Assembly (NCBI GenBank): GCA_024138025.1
Contig: JAMXBD010000063.1
Coordinates: 1,488,001-1,552,000, forward strand
Origin: Combretum micranthum
Taxonomy: Eukaryota; Streptophyta; Magnoliopsida; Myrtales; Combretaceae
Length of the DNA stretch: 64,000 nucleotides
Direction: 5' to 3'
The notes under the pieces are model-generated. The model was given only the letters and a program-made list of their open reading frames with translations. It made no database searches and had not been told where the DNA came from. Positions 46,171-58,951 of the stretch are shown here, in pieces (the stretch's first letter is position 1; every line of letters begins with the position of its first letter). The position numbers and the translations under genes were made by a program.

Positions 46171-47400
46171 TTAGGCTAGAGCAATTAGAAATGGCATGTA
46201 CATAGTCATTCGATCAAAAGAAATTTTTCGTTCTCTAGAAGAACGTCTAGGAACAGGAGCTAAAGATGACTCTGACAAAGAGTTATGTGTATCAACATGG
46301 ACAGGTGTATGAACTACTATATTAGAATCAAGAGAAATGGATGAACGATTTTGTGAGTGATCATGATATTCCTGTAAAGAAGAAACATAAGAAGAAGTAG
46401 AATTAAAAGACAAGTGTTTAAAAGGAAATTGATCTTCATGAAAAACAATATCTCGGCTAACCAAAATTTTTCTTGCTTTTAAATCATACACTTTGTAACC
46501 CTTTTGACCTTACACATATCCAAGAAAAACACACTCAATCCCCCTTGAATCAAATTTGTCACGTTTAGGATGCAAGTTAGCCACAAAACACAAGCAACCC
46601 ATAATCTTTAAATGATCACAAAGTGGCTTTGTCTTGTAAAGAATTTCATGTGGAGTCTTCCAATCATGTTTATGCAAAGGCACCAAGTTAAGAAGATATG
46701 TAGCTGTCAAAATACATTCTCTCCAAAACTCTTTAGGAAGATTAGCATAAATCCTCAAAGCCCTTGCTGTGCAAGCAAATGTCTATATTTGTATTCTACT
46801 TTGCCATTTTGTTGAGGAATATAAGAAACCGTAAGTTGATGTAAAATTCCATATTCTTGAAGCACATTTTGGAAAGCATATGATATAAACTCTCCTCCAT
46901 TATCTGATCTGATTATTTTGGTTTTTTCAAGAATTGATTTGAGATCAATTTAAGAAAAGTGTTTAAACAACTAGAAACTTGAAACTTATGACTAAGCAAA
47001 TAAGTCCGAGTACAACAAGTATAGTCATCTAGAATAGTGAGAAAGAAACAAGCACCCAAAATGGAGGGAGTAGAAAATGGACCCCAAACATCAACATGCA
47101 TTAAATGGAAAGGCATTTTAGTAAAAGAATCACAATGTTCAAAAGGTAACCTATGAAATTTTGACTCATAGCATGTCTCACAAACAAAGTTACTAGTACC
47201 AAAACCTTTAAAGACTCTAAATGTTTCAACTTGGACAAAGAAGTATGCCAAAGTCTAGCATGTAACAAGTGTAGCAAAGATGAATTTTTACAACTAGAAT
47301 GAACAGTAGATGAAATGTCAAAGGATGGTTCTTGTAAAGAACTAAAATTCCCTATCATATCTGACTTGAGTACATACAAGCCATTAAATGCTCTAGCCAT
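46171..47400 (-). pseudogene. Copia integrase region
   Basis: ARLWHTSLSKLKHL and CETCYESKFHRLPF give the His and Cys pairs of the zinc-binding pre-integrase. MHVDVWGPFSTPSILGACFF starts the core with its first catalytic Asp. LPKEFWRECILTATYLLN and DKFDSRGIECVFLGYV follow from the C-terminal half (46510-46758). The piece at 46171-46491 is the variable linker to RT. Frames change between pieces. Confidence 0.75.
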
Positions 47401-47710
47401 TGCAACTTGTGCCTTAGTTACTTGGTCTTGAAATAAAGGTATCATAATCAATATAAGCATGCAAATGCTATTAGAAAATATTTTATGAACATATAAAAGA
47501 TTATGATGGGAATCGAGAACATAAAGCACATGATCAAGATGTAATGATGGAGCTAAATGAATTGAACCAGCCATTTGCACAATTTTAAATTGGCCATCAG
47601 GAAGTTGTATACTTATTGGACTAGGTAAAGTGTATGTGTCAGTTAAAATGGATTTGAATGGGATCATATGATCCATAGCCCCAAATCTACAATCCAAAAA
47701 CACAAGTTGT
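47401..47710 (-). pseudogene. Copia protease region
   Basis: The segment reading MFLDCRFGAMDHMIPF sits where the copia protease DSGA-type active site should be; the Asp-Ser/Thr pair has become Asp-Cys-Arg-Phe. The following SISIQLPDG and HLDHVLYV pieces fit the same domain. Inactive as written. Confidence 0.6.
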
Positions 47711-47773
47711 TATTTACCTTACTAAAGCAAGATGGAAACTTTGAGTTACATGCAAAATTGACAAAGGTGTTCA

Positions 47774-48783
47774 TCAGTTCACTATCATGATTATGTTTTT
47801 GTTCAGCTTCTTGAGAACTTCCTCAAAGACAAAATTCATAAGTTGAGAACGTGAATCTTTATCTGCCCCATCTATAGAATCAAAAGTCATATCAAAAGAA
47901 GTAGCAAAAGAACTTGCAGCAGTAGACTTTTCGGAAAAAAAATTTGCAGCAACACGAGGCTGATTCTTATTAATTCTTCTACGCTTGTACCATTCCGGAT
48001 ATCCAACCAATTGGAAACAATTCTCCATTACATGACCCTTTCCCTTGCGGTATTTACAGAACATCCTTGTCCGAATTTTATTTTCTTTCTTTTCAGAATT
48101 TCCTTTAATAGAATCTATTCGATTAGAAAGAAAAGCTTATACATCATGAATATTTCCACTGTGTATAGTCAACTACCTCTGTTTCTCAACCTGTTGAACA
48201 AAGGTAATATGCTTTGTTCACCGTAGGTAAAGGATCCATGGAGAGGATTTGATTACGAACGGATTCAAGTCCTTTATTTAATCCCATAAGAAACTGTAAC
48301 AATCTAGTCTCCATCTCATATTCATGAATTCTTTCCTTAAGACGACATGTACAATATTCAATCCTACCACAATCACAAGAAGGATATGAATGCAATACTT
48401 GCAACTCATCCCAAATTTCTTTAACTTGTTGTAATGACACTTACTGATTGATTCAACTGCTTTATATTAATCAATTCATTTTGCAATTGAAAAATTAATG
48501 ATCTATTTCCCTATCCATACTGTTCGAATACATCTCTCTAAAGTTCGAAAGAAGATTGAGCATATATGTAATTTTGTGAAAGATCACTAAGCATCGAATT
48601 TAAGATCCAACATCGGACCATGTAATCACAACGTGTCCAACGAATCAAATCAGAAGAAGATGAATCAGGTATCTGTATGCTACCATCAATAAAACCTAAC
48701 TTTAATTTGGCACCAAGGCCCATTTTGATTGATCTACTCCATGCAAGATAATTCGAACCATTAAAAACAATATTTCCTATCAC
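47774..48783 (-). pseudogene. Copia gag region
   Basis: The start reads IVFNGSNYLAWSRSIKMGLG and KLGFIDGSIQIP, a plant copia gag N-terminus. KEIWDELQVLHSYPSCDC and LLQFLMGLNKGLESVRNQIL follow. The zinc knuckle CKYRKGKGHVMENC has lost its second Cys (now Arg). Three frames are involved and no intact ORF remains. Confidence 0.8.
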
Positions 48784-48933
48784 CTGCTAGGGTTATCTGA
48801 ACCTGTTATGTATCAAGGATCAGAATTAACTAATTCAACTTGTGTAATCTGATTGACATCTGGCATTATATCCATAGATAAACACAGAGCAAAGGAGAAA
48901 CATCAGAAGAAAACCAAAAAGATCTTACCAATG

Positions 48934-48947
48934 GGACTCTAATACCA
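48934..48947 (-). promoter_or_regulatory. Primer-binding site, initiator tRNA-Met type
   Basis: The minus strand reads TGGTATTAGAGTCC two bases inside the 5' LTR. It is close to the TGGTATCAGAGC site of plant copia elements. Confidence 0.8.
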
Positions 48948-48949
48948 TA

Positions 48950-49155
48950 TGAAACGCCATGTGAAAGACAAACGAAATGAAAGCAGAATTTGAAGAAATG
49001 AAAGAAAACTGAGCATGAGAAAATTATCGAGGCTCAACTAACTACTGATGTTCACAACAGAGAAAGTATTTGTGCTATAAGCTATAACAGAAAGACTCAG
49101 TCAGCTAATAACAAAAAGACACGTGTAAAAAATAAAAATAAATAATATAAGTTCA
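48950..49155 (-). repeat. 5' LTR of the copia element (right)
   Basis: 206 bp, starts TGAAACGCCATGTG and ends AAGTTCA on the plus strand. Confidence 0.9.
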
Positions 49156-51792
49156 TAGTTTTTGCTTCTTCTTTTTCCCTTCATTTTATGATTGAAAGGG
49201 AGATTTCGTAAGAGTGAGATGAAGTCAAATTATATCAGCACATATGTGATTGCTTTAATGATTAAATGAAGTTTTCATTTAAAATCTGAGGAATTAACAA
49301 AAGAAGGATATTTATTATAATGAGTATCATTTTTCCCTTGTTTTTCGTGATGCCAGTTATACAGATAAAATTTAGAGTTTATAATATTATTACTTAAACA
49401 ACCTTATATAGCGATATACTTACAAAAGTCAAGTACGTGTAATCATTTATCGAGGTGAAAATATACTTGAATGATTAATGGACGACTACTCACTTTTGTT
49501 TAAATATAATAGATATAGGTCGTAGAGTAGACACGAAAAATTGTATAATAGATAGATAGATTGATATAATAAATAATAGATTATGAAAGGTGAAAAGATT
49601 GAACTCAATAATATTGTATAGATGTGTGTGTGTGTGTAGGTTATAGATGTGAAGATGAGCACTCCTTTCTTGCTTAAATAATATTGAGAAAAGAAACTCG
49701 AATTTTTTTTTGTCAGTTTTGGTCATATTTCTAAAAAATTTTCGAATTAAAAAATAACTTTCAAAAAACCTTGGTTTTAACTTAATTACCAAAATCGACC
49801 ACGAGAAAAATTAATTACCAAAATAACTATATAAACTCACATGTACATAAAAATCACGTGTTCATTTCAATTTTTAGCCAAATTGTATCTTGAAGATATG
49901 CAATTTGCTTGCAAACTTAAAATAACATCTTCAAGATGTGATTTTGCTGGACTATTTTAATAATTAATTTCAATCTTATCCTATTTAGTAATTTTATTTA
50001 AAGAGGGTAAACCTTCAATAACATCAAAGAAATCCTCTATTTTTCTAATATTCAAACATATTACATACCGCCATTTTATAACAAGGGTTACAAACAAAAA
50101 AGAAGAAGAAGAAAATAATTAATAGTATGTTAGCTTTACTAGTGAAAAAAGGGAAACTACTAATATCCTAGCATTCCAAAAGATATTTACAACATGTATT
50201 TGAAGATAATAACAACTCATACTTGACTAAATAATAGTGGGTGGAATACATGTTTACCATTCTTATAAAAAAATTACAAAATACAAATTGTTGAAAAAAA
50301 TTATGAAATTTTCATCTTTATATTGCATATTGAAGAAGAGAAATAAAAATCTGTACGTGTTTCACATGTTGGAGAAGAGAAATAGCAGCCGTATGAAATC
50401 GACCTTATAAAAATAGTTGTATCACATATTGAAGAGAAGATATAGGTAAAATGTGTATCGTATGTTGGTCATGCAATACATGTTAAATAATTACACGTAT
50501 ATCGCATAAACATGCCATACACAAAAAAAAAATTATATTGCATATTCAACATTCAATACAACAATTATAATTATGTAATTATTTTTATCCAGTTGCATTT
50601 ATGTAATTTTTTTCCTAAATGATGGTTAAATATGAAATAATCTCAATAATAGTGCATAACTTATAACTCAGGTAAAACATGTGTTACTGTTATTTCAAAA
50701 AAATACACAAATAGGAATTGTATAAAAATAAATATCAATTTAGTATCGTTATATCACATGTTGGAGTGAAGATAATATAATTTGTGCTTATGTCACATGT
50801 AAGCCGAGATACAACGACGTACCCCAATCAAAGTTTTAGGCGTCTAGGTATCATACATTAGTTGTGCGATACAAGTCTAGTGTATTACATGTTCAACTAG
50901 CGATATACGTATAATTATATATGTATTGCTTGTTAGACATCTGATACAGGTCTGAAGTATATCGCACACTCAACATGCAACACACATGCAATTTTTAAAA
51001 AGAATTATATCGCACCTTTAAGTGCGATACAACGATACTATTCTGTTTTTTTTTTTTTTTTTGTGTTTTATGGCATTTTTATTTAAATATATTAAGCATG
51101 TAATATTTCCTTATAACTCATAATATTCACAAAGAAAAGTAAACTAAATAAATTTTATGATATCGAATTAAATCTTTGAAACCCTCTAACTTATGTTTTA
51201 TCTTTTATCGTTTCAAACAAGTTGTCCATTAAGAAAAGGATACATATAAAAAACAGACACTTTTACTTATAAATATATCAAATGGACCATATCAAATTAA
51301 ATACAAATAAAATACAGATGTCGAGCAAATACAAATATGATAAGATTAAAAGAGTGAGTATTTTCTAAATATCATGTTTTTTTTTTTTAAGTTTTTATGA
51401 CTAGAATAAAAAGACCTAGTGGACAAAATCTGTCTAAAATAACATAAAATCATACCTTAGTCAAACTCAATCTATAAACCCGACACCTAACAATATCTAT
51501 TTCAAAATCTATAGTCATAGCATTTAAATATTGAAGGGACCCAAAAGAATCAAAACATTATTTGCTCGGATTCAGAATTTAAAACTTATATCTCAAGCAA
51601 TTTGTTTTGTTAATGGTATATTATTATTAGATTCTATTTTATCAATATATATATAATAGAGAGATAGATCCTTTGCTAGATATGGGGGGTGAGGGCATAT
51701 ATATATATATATATATATCTTCATAATTAACAAGAATGTTCAACGGTGTTAATGTTGTTTTAGCTGTTATGGAAGAAAAGGAAGCACAGGAG
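49156..51792. other. AT-rich intergenic DNA with recurrent TCGCA words
   Basis: No gene recognised. A (GT)n tract lies at 49622-49637. Words such as TATCGCAC, GTGCGATAC and CATCTTCAAGATG recur between 49870 and 51030, some as short palindromes. A poly-T run lies near 51045-51062 and an (AT)n tract at 51697-51719. Confidence 0.5.
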
Positions 51793-54047
51793 ATGAAAGA
51801 TTTTACTTTTAAATGCAAAATTTGCATGGAACTCTTTCCTTAAACCATGTTTTAGGACACAGCTTTCAGAGCATGTTTCAATTCTTTCTGCAGACATTGC
51901 ATCGCCAGGTACGTACAAACACAGATCTCAAACAACACTGCAAATATTCCATGCCCATTAAAAGACTGCGACGATCACTTGCTAAATCCTCTCTCCTGCA
52001 AGAAACTTATTTCCAAAGCATTATTTGATGTTTGGTGTGATCTTCTGCGCGAGTCGGCAATACGAGGACTAGAAAGATGTTACTGTCCTAAATGGCATGC
52101 TTGGAACTCATAATAGATGAATGTAGTGATGTTAGTGATGTCCAGAGTCGAAAAATTGCTTGCCCCAGTTGTTAAAAAAAAAAAATTGTTTTGGTTGTTC
52201 GAGTTCATGGCAGATGGGTCATCAATGCTCTAGGGAAACGATTGGCAAAGGTGTCCTGGGTGTAGGAACTACGTCGAGCGTAGTGGTGGTTGCAGTATGA
52301 TCATTTGCAGGTATTGAGTTATGCCCACCTAATTCAACGTGATAAAGACACTGCAGCTATTATATGGCTATCACTTAGTTTGACATAGAAATTTTTTTGG
52401 AATTATGGTGAAATAATAGTAAAATATCTATTAGGTCTATATCGTAAAAATAACATACTTATTATATATATTTATAACATATAAACGCAAGTCCATAAAA
52501 GAATGATAAAATAAACTACTTTTTTTTCGATGGTTAAAAGAACATTAAACAACAAAGGAGGAACAGAGTACAAAACAGCAGGAAGAAAATCTCCTCAAAC
52601 AACAATAGCTAATCGGGTTCTTCTAAAGCATCCAAACAACTATTACAGCAGGATAAAATAAACTATTACTATTTGTTGTTTTATATAATAGCAATTCATA
52701 TGCAATTATTATTCAGTTTATAACTGAACTGAATACTAGTAGCAACTTCTTCTTAAGGAGGGAATGGAATAGTCACCATCCCATGTGAACATTCAATTTG
52801 TGTTTAATGGCTTTAATACATATGTTTTAGCAAAATCATTCATCCATGATGTTTAGGTGAAGGGAGATAGGAGATAACATAAAATTGATTTTCTATAGGA
52901 AATTACAACCAACACCAATAAATTAATTGAATAAGAATGAAGAATTGGTTGGTAAAATCAATGAGAGTAAAAATTGAATTTTTATTTTTGTCATATACAT
53001 ATTACAATAATATTAGAGGGAGAAATCAAACCTATAGAGTTGAGAGAGATAATATGGCTGCCCCTTACTCGGATGTCTTATTAAACCTAAATTTGACTTT
53101 GACAAAGTTTAAATACTTCTATAATTTCATATGTATATGGTTTATATTTCATATGTATGGTTTATATGAGCATATTATTTAGAATTCTTTGAAATTGTGG
53201 TCTATTCGTGCAGATGTGGCACAATCTATTGTTATTATTGTGCCCAATGGCTGTGCTCGTGTGTGGGGGTGTTCACGGTTTGGTTAATCGGTCCGTGGTC
53301 CTATTTTTTTATCCTAACCGTAATAATCGGATTTTTAATATCCTGATCCTAAACCGATCCATTATAAATGGTTAACCATCTTAACGGTTAACCGTTTTTT
53401 TTCGGATAATTTTTTTGGTTTTCAGTTTTTAGCCGCTTAACATAATGGTTGTGCAAATTTTGCAGTTAACCATATTTTTCAATATGTCCATAAAAAAATT
53501 AGAGTATTTTTTTATATAATTATATTAAAAACTATAAATTAAGAATGTAAGATATGTAAAATAGTTATTAATATATATTGGTGCCATCAAGATAATCATC
53601 ATAATAGTCTTTTATTCATGTGTTCTTATCAACCTTGATCAATTGAGCTCAATACAAATCTCAATCAAACACCTCCATTTAATTTTCAAACATATATGCA
53701 TTTGTTTCTTCTTATCTGAATCATTCATTTTAACATAATTCATATTGATAACACTAAAAAATAATTATATGGGTATATTATAAATTATATATATGTATAA
53801 TTATGGATCGGTTAACCAAATCCATCGGTTTCTAAAATCTAAAAACTGAAACCGAAACCGAAAACGAAAAAATTAAAAATATTAATCCTAAACCAAAACC
53901 ATAAATCGATTAATCTTTTTTTTATTGGTTTTTTTATTTCGATTAAATTATTCTAAACATTTGATTTTTTTTTTTTTTGCACATCTCTACTCGTGTGAAC
54001 GTGGGCCTCATGGAAGAACACTGCCCCACCAACACGACCCTCAATGA
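51793..54047 (+). pseudogene. RBR-type (RING-IBR-RING) E3 ubiquitin ligase pseudogene, 2 exons
   Basis: RBR ligases pass ubiquitin from an E2 through a RING2 Cys to substrate. Exon 1 (51793-52310) begins MKDFTFKCKICMELFP, the first RING1 Cys pair. It continues ACFNSFCRHCIARYV and IPCPLKDCD, which complete the RING1 Cys/His ladder. IBR pieces CPSC and CFGCSSSWQMGHQCSRE follow, then RING2 CPGCRNYVERSGGCSMIIC. A donor CAG|GTATTG at 52310/52311 and an acceptor TCGTGCAG at 53213 join in phase to CGTIYCYYCAQWLCSC in exon 2 (53214 on). Lesions include stops after LFP, after MF and after WNS, and at least two frameshifts. Exon 2 is split by a MITE (53264-53989), after which the frame ends at 54045-54047. 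Upstream exons, if any, were not found. Confidence 0.75.
53264..53989. mobile_element. hAT-like MITE inserted in the RBR pseudogene, 726 bp
   Basis: The left end TGGGGGTGTTCACGG and the inverted right end TAGAGATGTGCA match in part. Identical 8-bp target duplications CTCGTGTG flank it (53256-53263, 53990-53997). The interior is full of GGTTAACCG and CCGAAACCGAAAC-like words typical of plant hAT MITEs. Removing the element and one TSD rejoins the exon. Confidence 0.8.
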
Positions 54048-56492
54048 AGAAGATTGCAGCGTCGCGACGACTACGAGGACGGCCTTTCTCATAAATTTTG
54101 TCCATATTTGTTAGGCTTATTCAGGGTGATATGGTTAATAACACTTTTTATAGTCCATTGACTTGTTGGCTATTATACAAGGTAATGATAATTTAATAAA
54201 AAATATAATAGAGTCATAATAACAATTTTATGTATGTTATATCGTTTAATAAATTTTAAAAAAGTTATGGAAAATAAATAAAAATTATATAATATACTCA
54301 CATTATAATCATATATTTATTATATATAATGGTGATGTGAATTTATTGTCGGCTTTATTAAGTCAAAACACACCATTCAAACAGACATGAAGAGAATTAA
54401 ACGTTATTTAAATATAACATTTGATGCAAGTGGAAAATCAATTAATATATCATTAATTATAGTGCAACTTTCAAAATACTTGCTAAATAACCGATAAGGA
54501 TTACACTTGCCAAGAAGTTATCAAGATTTTTATCTATCATAATCTTATAAAAATGTCATTAAAGCAATTTTATGGTTAAATTTAACAATTAATTACTTTA
54601 TCTATTTTCAAATTAGTAGGATTTACATATAATATATAGATTGTTAATTGCCATATCAACAATTTCAACAACATTGGAACTTTCTTGAGAGATCAATAAA
54701 GTCCTTTTTTTTTTTTGTTCTTTTACAAACTTTTGAACTTAAGAAACTTCAACTGTTGGACTGTTTTGCTTATAACATTGTATTAAATTAATTATAAAAT
54801 ATTAATGCAAAAGAAATATTAAGGATTTGATCATAGTCAAAATAAGTTTGAATCATTAATTATAATACGAGACCGATCTTATTAAAAAATCATGAGATCA
54901 TAGAATTTTTTTTGAACTCAATAAAAATTATTTATTTTTATTGTTTTCTTCACTATACTAAGATTATTTTCTTAGTATAATTCAACTTATTATAGTCTAT
55001 TATATAAATTATTTAGTCTCATCCTACACTCATGGGGCTCCATGGTCATTTGGTGAACAATTAGAAAATGGAACGATGAGAGTTTTTCCTCTTACAATTG
55101 TGCGGTCACAGTGGTCATTACAAACTAAGTTTATCGATACTCCATTCCCATCACAATCACAAAACCCTTAAATTGTTTCTTTACCTACAAAGAAAAAACA
55201 AGAAAGAACATGATAAATTAAAGCAAGTATAAGGCTAAGTGAATGCTAAGCCAAACTCGTGTCAAGAGTAATTTAAGAAGAAAATTCTTGGCTGCACTAA
55301 ATTCGCCACAAATAATAGAAAGAAAAAGAATTTGTAGTTCTACTCTAATCATCGAAAAATCAATTATTTGAGTGTACTTCATCCTTAATCAATTCATCTG
55401 TCGTACATATGACTTTCATGCCATTTTTCTTAAAGATATCTTAAACTAGTTATTATTTAAATTTACTTATAAAAACTAACCTAAATACATAAACCTCTTA
55501 ATTTTTGCTATGATGATTTTTTAACCTGAAGTCTTCTGTTGAGGAAGAACCACCTGAATTAACAGTGTCATACATATGAGTAAATCCATTGTAACACATT
55601 TTTGGTGTTGATATTGCTTGAAGTTACAATAAGAAGGTTTAATTCTCCTCATGCTTGAAATGGCAGTCTTTGGTAATTGTATTATCATGGAAAAAAGGCA
55701 GTGGTGGCTTTTATAATATTCATCCAAGAAAGGATAAGTGGAGAAAAAATTTTGTGATAGATGAATAAATTGCATAATTGTTATGGTTTATGAACCATGT
55801 TTGAAATTTGTAGTGTTTTATATAGCCTTTTCGCCTCATTAACTTTGCCATATAAAATAAAAGGAAATTGAATTCCAATTCAATAGGAATGTAGCATATG
55901 TGTAGTAACTATTATAACGTTCACTTGATATAAAAAAAATAATACAAGTAATTATTGGAGAGGAAGTGAAATATCTATAATATATCGTATCTTTATTATA
56001 GAGATATAATATGTGAATAACAAGGGTGTTTATGAAAAAAATTGAATATAAATCATTAAATAACAATTGATGTGAGGGAAACATAAATTACTATTTATTT
56101 TTGTCTAATAGTAATTCATTATGAATTATCACAAATAAACATCGTAATAGCAACTTTACATAGAACAAAAAGAAATGAAAAGCTATTCCCTCAAAGTGAA
56201 CGAGTTGTTTGTCTCTTTCCTTTATTGAGCACGGTTTATTTATAACCCTTAGATTTCCTTGCATGATCTATGTAACAACACCAGGTATACGGCAGCCACA
56301 AGTATGTAGTAGGCTTTTCATGGAAGCTTAGGGGTATCGTGCTCTTACGAAAGAGATTTTTTTTTGTTTTACACTATTAAATATTGATCATTCGAATCTA
56401 ACCTGATTGATCCAATCTGATTTGTGTTTGTGGAGGTTGAATCCACTTTTAAGCTTTATGCTTAATTTATCACATGGATTTGACCCTTTATG

Positions 56493-57020
56493 CTAAGATA
56501 ACAAGGTCTAGAAAATCGGGTCTATTTACTTGGATGATCTAGGGAAAATTGATATGAGGAGTTTAGAGTAAAGGTTGTTGTATTGACCTATCTAATTCTA
56601 ATCCTTCTTAATATAGCTTATGCACCAAGAGGAACTCATCTAGTTGACAATGGTCAACGCAATCTAACGAACAATATGAACAGCCAAACTCTATAATAAC
56701 TTAATCTCTCTCTTCATTTATAGAATTCTGAAATTGGTAGAAACTTTGTGAGCTCTATCGAATTTCTATCTTGAAGACACACACTTTTATATAATAATAA
56801 CTGCATCAGGTTCATCATTATTAATAGAGTTTAATGCTTAATAGCTCTCCACCCATAATAAATGTACTTTTATATAGCATCATTAAAGACCTAGAAGCTA
56901 TACTGAGAAGGATTAGAATTAAATGGGTCAATGCGATGAACTTCACTCTAAATTCATCATGTCAATTCTCCCTTGATCGTCCAAGTAAATAGACATGATT
57001 CTCTGAACTTTGTCGTCTTA
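56493..57020. repeat. Inverted repeat with ~130-bp arms
   Basis: Left arm 56493-56622 and right arm 56889-57020 are inverted copies. TCTATTTACTTGGATGATCT pairs with GATCGTCCAAGTAAATAGA, and TCTAATTCTAATCCTTCTTA pairs with TGAGAAGGATTAGAATTAAA. The 266-bp spacer is AT-rich with no domain. Confidence 0.65.
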
Positions 57021-58569
57021 GTTAGAAAAGAAAATAAAAGAAATATTATGAATTCCCTTGATGGGATAAGAAAGAAAAATCAGTAGTATAATTTTTATTT
57101 ATTTTAAATACCATAAAAGCCTTATATCATAAAATTTTACATTTATATCATGGGTATAATTGTCTTTTTATTTTAATTGCCTCTCAATAATTGTTTTTTG
57201 TGGCCCAATGGAAAGTTTTCATTCCTAAATCCACTCCTTTTTCCTTTCCTTATCCAAACAAGGGAAAAGCAAAATTTTCCCTTTAATTTCTCCCTCCTTT
57301 TCTTTCCTTCAATCCAAACACAGTATAAATGTACTAGCATCCAAGCATTTCTAGTCCACTATTTATTTACTTATATATATTTTTATATATACATAAAGCA
57401 ATAGTTTTGTTGTGAGGCAAAATTATCCATGTATATGAAATATATAGTAGTCGCAAAAGATGGTTCTTGTATGATTGAAATTCAAGACACAGACATCAAC
57501 CATGAATTTTTTCGCATTAATAATCATACCATACATTACATACTCCTAATACACCATGCTTGCTCAGAGGCTCTTTAAGTCAATTCCATGATTACAAGTC
57601 AAGTCTCAATGTATATACAAAGCATACTCTTTCCTTTATGGAGTATATACGGTATAGTGGTTTTTCTTAAGCCATAGAAACGAGCCTTAAAAAGCAAGGA
57701 TATCCGGTTACAAAGATCCACTGTCTAGCTTGAAATGTAATTTGAAGAAAAGAAGCCCACTTCTCCAAATTGTAAAATCTTACTTCCTATTCTATAGGAA
57801 AATTGTAAAATCAATTCACAATAAGAGTAATAACAAGATAGATATATACATCAACGAAACCAAAAATTCTTGCAATTTTGAGAAGAAATTTTCCCTAAAA
57901 AAAGAATGTTGATCCAATGAAGACTTTCATGTATAATATATTGACATTAATGAAGAGTATGGTTTTGTATTCACTGAATCATGAAATGAATTTTTCATAC
58001 TATCTTGTAATCGAAACCATTCCATATGGTTGCACAACATTGTCTCACGAAATTATATTAATAGTTTTAAAAAAAGTGTAAGCCACACCAAAGACTAAAA
58101 AAGTGTAAGCCCCCACCAAAGACAATGAACTCCTAAACAACTAGAAGATGAAACTTGAAATACAAGAAAGAATAACCATAGTTTATGTCTAATAAGGAGA
58201 TCTTGTATACTCTCTACCTAAATATACCTCGTATTAATGTAATTTGAACACGCCCATGAAAAGGTAAGGGTATGAGCATTGTCATCCTATCAAGACTAAT
58301 AGAATAAAACTTTAGCACATATACAACACTACCAAAACAAAGTTGGCATAACTTGATGAAGAATCAACAATTTTAAGAAGCAACAACCACTAAGTTATTA
58401 AGATTTTAATTAATATTAGAGAATGAAAAGAAAAGGCTAAAATGAAATTGTTCTTTTTGTGAGGCAAAGCCTATCCTTCAATGAGAAACTAGAACATGAA
58501 TGGAATGACGATCAGTTTACTTAAGTTAGAAAAAAAAAAAGGAACAAAAAGCCAATTAAAGGAAATGGT

Positions 58570-58701
58570 GTTGTACTTAAATTAACCTTCAACATAACCC
58601 ACCTGAGCATAAGCCTAAGATAATCGAATGACCTGGCTAGCCTAACCACCACCTAAGCAAACCTAACTAGGTTTTCTAGGTCATATTGACTTAAGTACAA
58701 C
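58570..58701. mobile_element. Short 132-bp inverted-terminal element
   Basis: GTTGTACTTAA at the left is matched perfectly in inverted form by TTAAGTACAAC at the right. The interior is C-rich compared with its surroundings (AACCCACCTGAGC, CCTAACCACCACC). Possibly a small MITE. Confidence 0.45.
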
Positions 58702-58951
58702 TCAAGGTTATGGACACGATGTCTTCAATTATTTAGGCTTCTCAAAAAGAGAGTTAGTCAAGAAAATGTCTCAAGAAATAAGTAAAATGATTGGCATTTT
58801 AAATTACAACCGCACACCTAAAGAAATAGGGTACTACTAATATTATTTTTACCAAGAATTATATTTCTTATCTATGACTAGTTTAGACATTGCAGTTGAG
58901 CTGAATGGTAGTCATTTGTAGCATATTTCAACATTATTGTTGCTATATTGT

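Larger units (their letters stand above)
44313..49155 (-). mobile_element. Ty1/copia LTR retrotransposon, 4,843 bp, decayed
   Basis: LTRs of 206 bp each lie at 44313-44518 and 48950-49155. Read on the minus strand, the order is LTR, initiator-tRNA-Met primer-binding site, gag, protease, integrase, RT, RNase H, purine tract, LTR. Integrase before RT identifies Ty1/copia. By eye the LTRs differ at roughly 25-30 positions, so it is old. All domains are broken by stops. I could not find a 5-bp target duplication (TTTTA left, TAGTT right). Confidence 0.9.

Noticed and set aside
47101..47703. 200-residue minus-strand frame considered as a host gene
   Set aside because: It is the copia protease-to-pre-integrase region, recognisable by ARLWHTSLSKLKHL and its position inside the LTR pair.
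51813..52028. 71-residue plus-strand frame inside the RBR pseudogene
   Set aside because: The Cys/His pattern of the RING domain is in a different frame; this one is a shadow.
57177..57404. 75-residue Phe/Leu-rich plus-strand frame
   Set aside because: Pyrimidine-rich low-complexity sequence, with AATCCAAACA-like ends that suggest MITE remains, not a gene.
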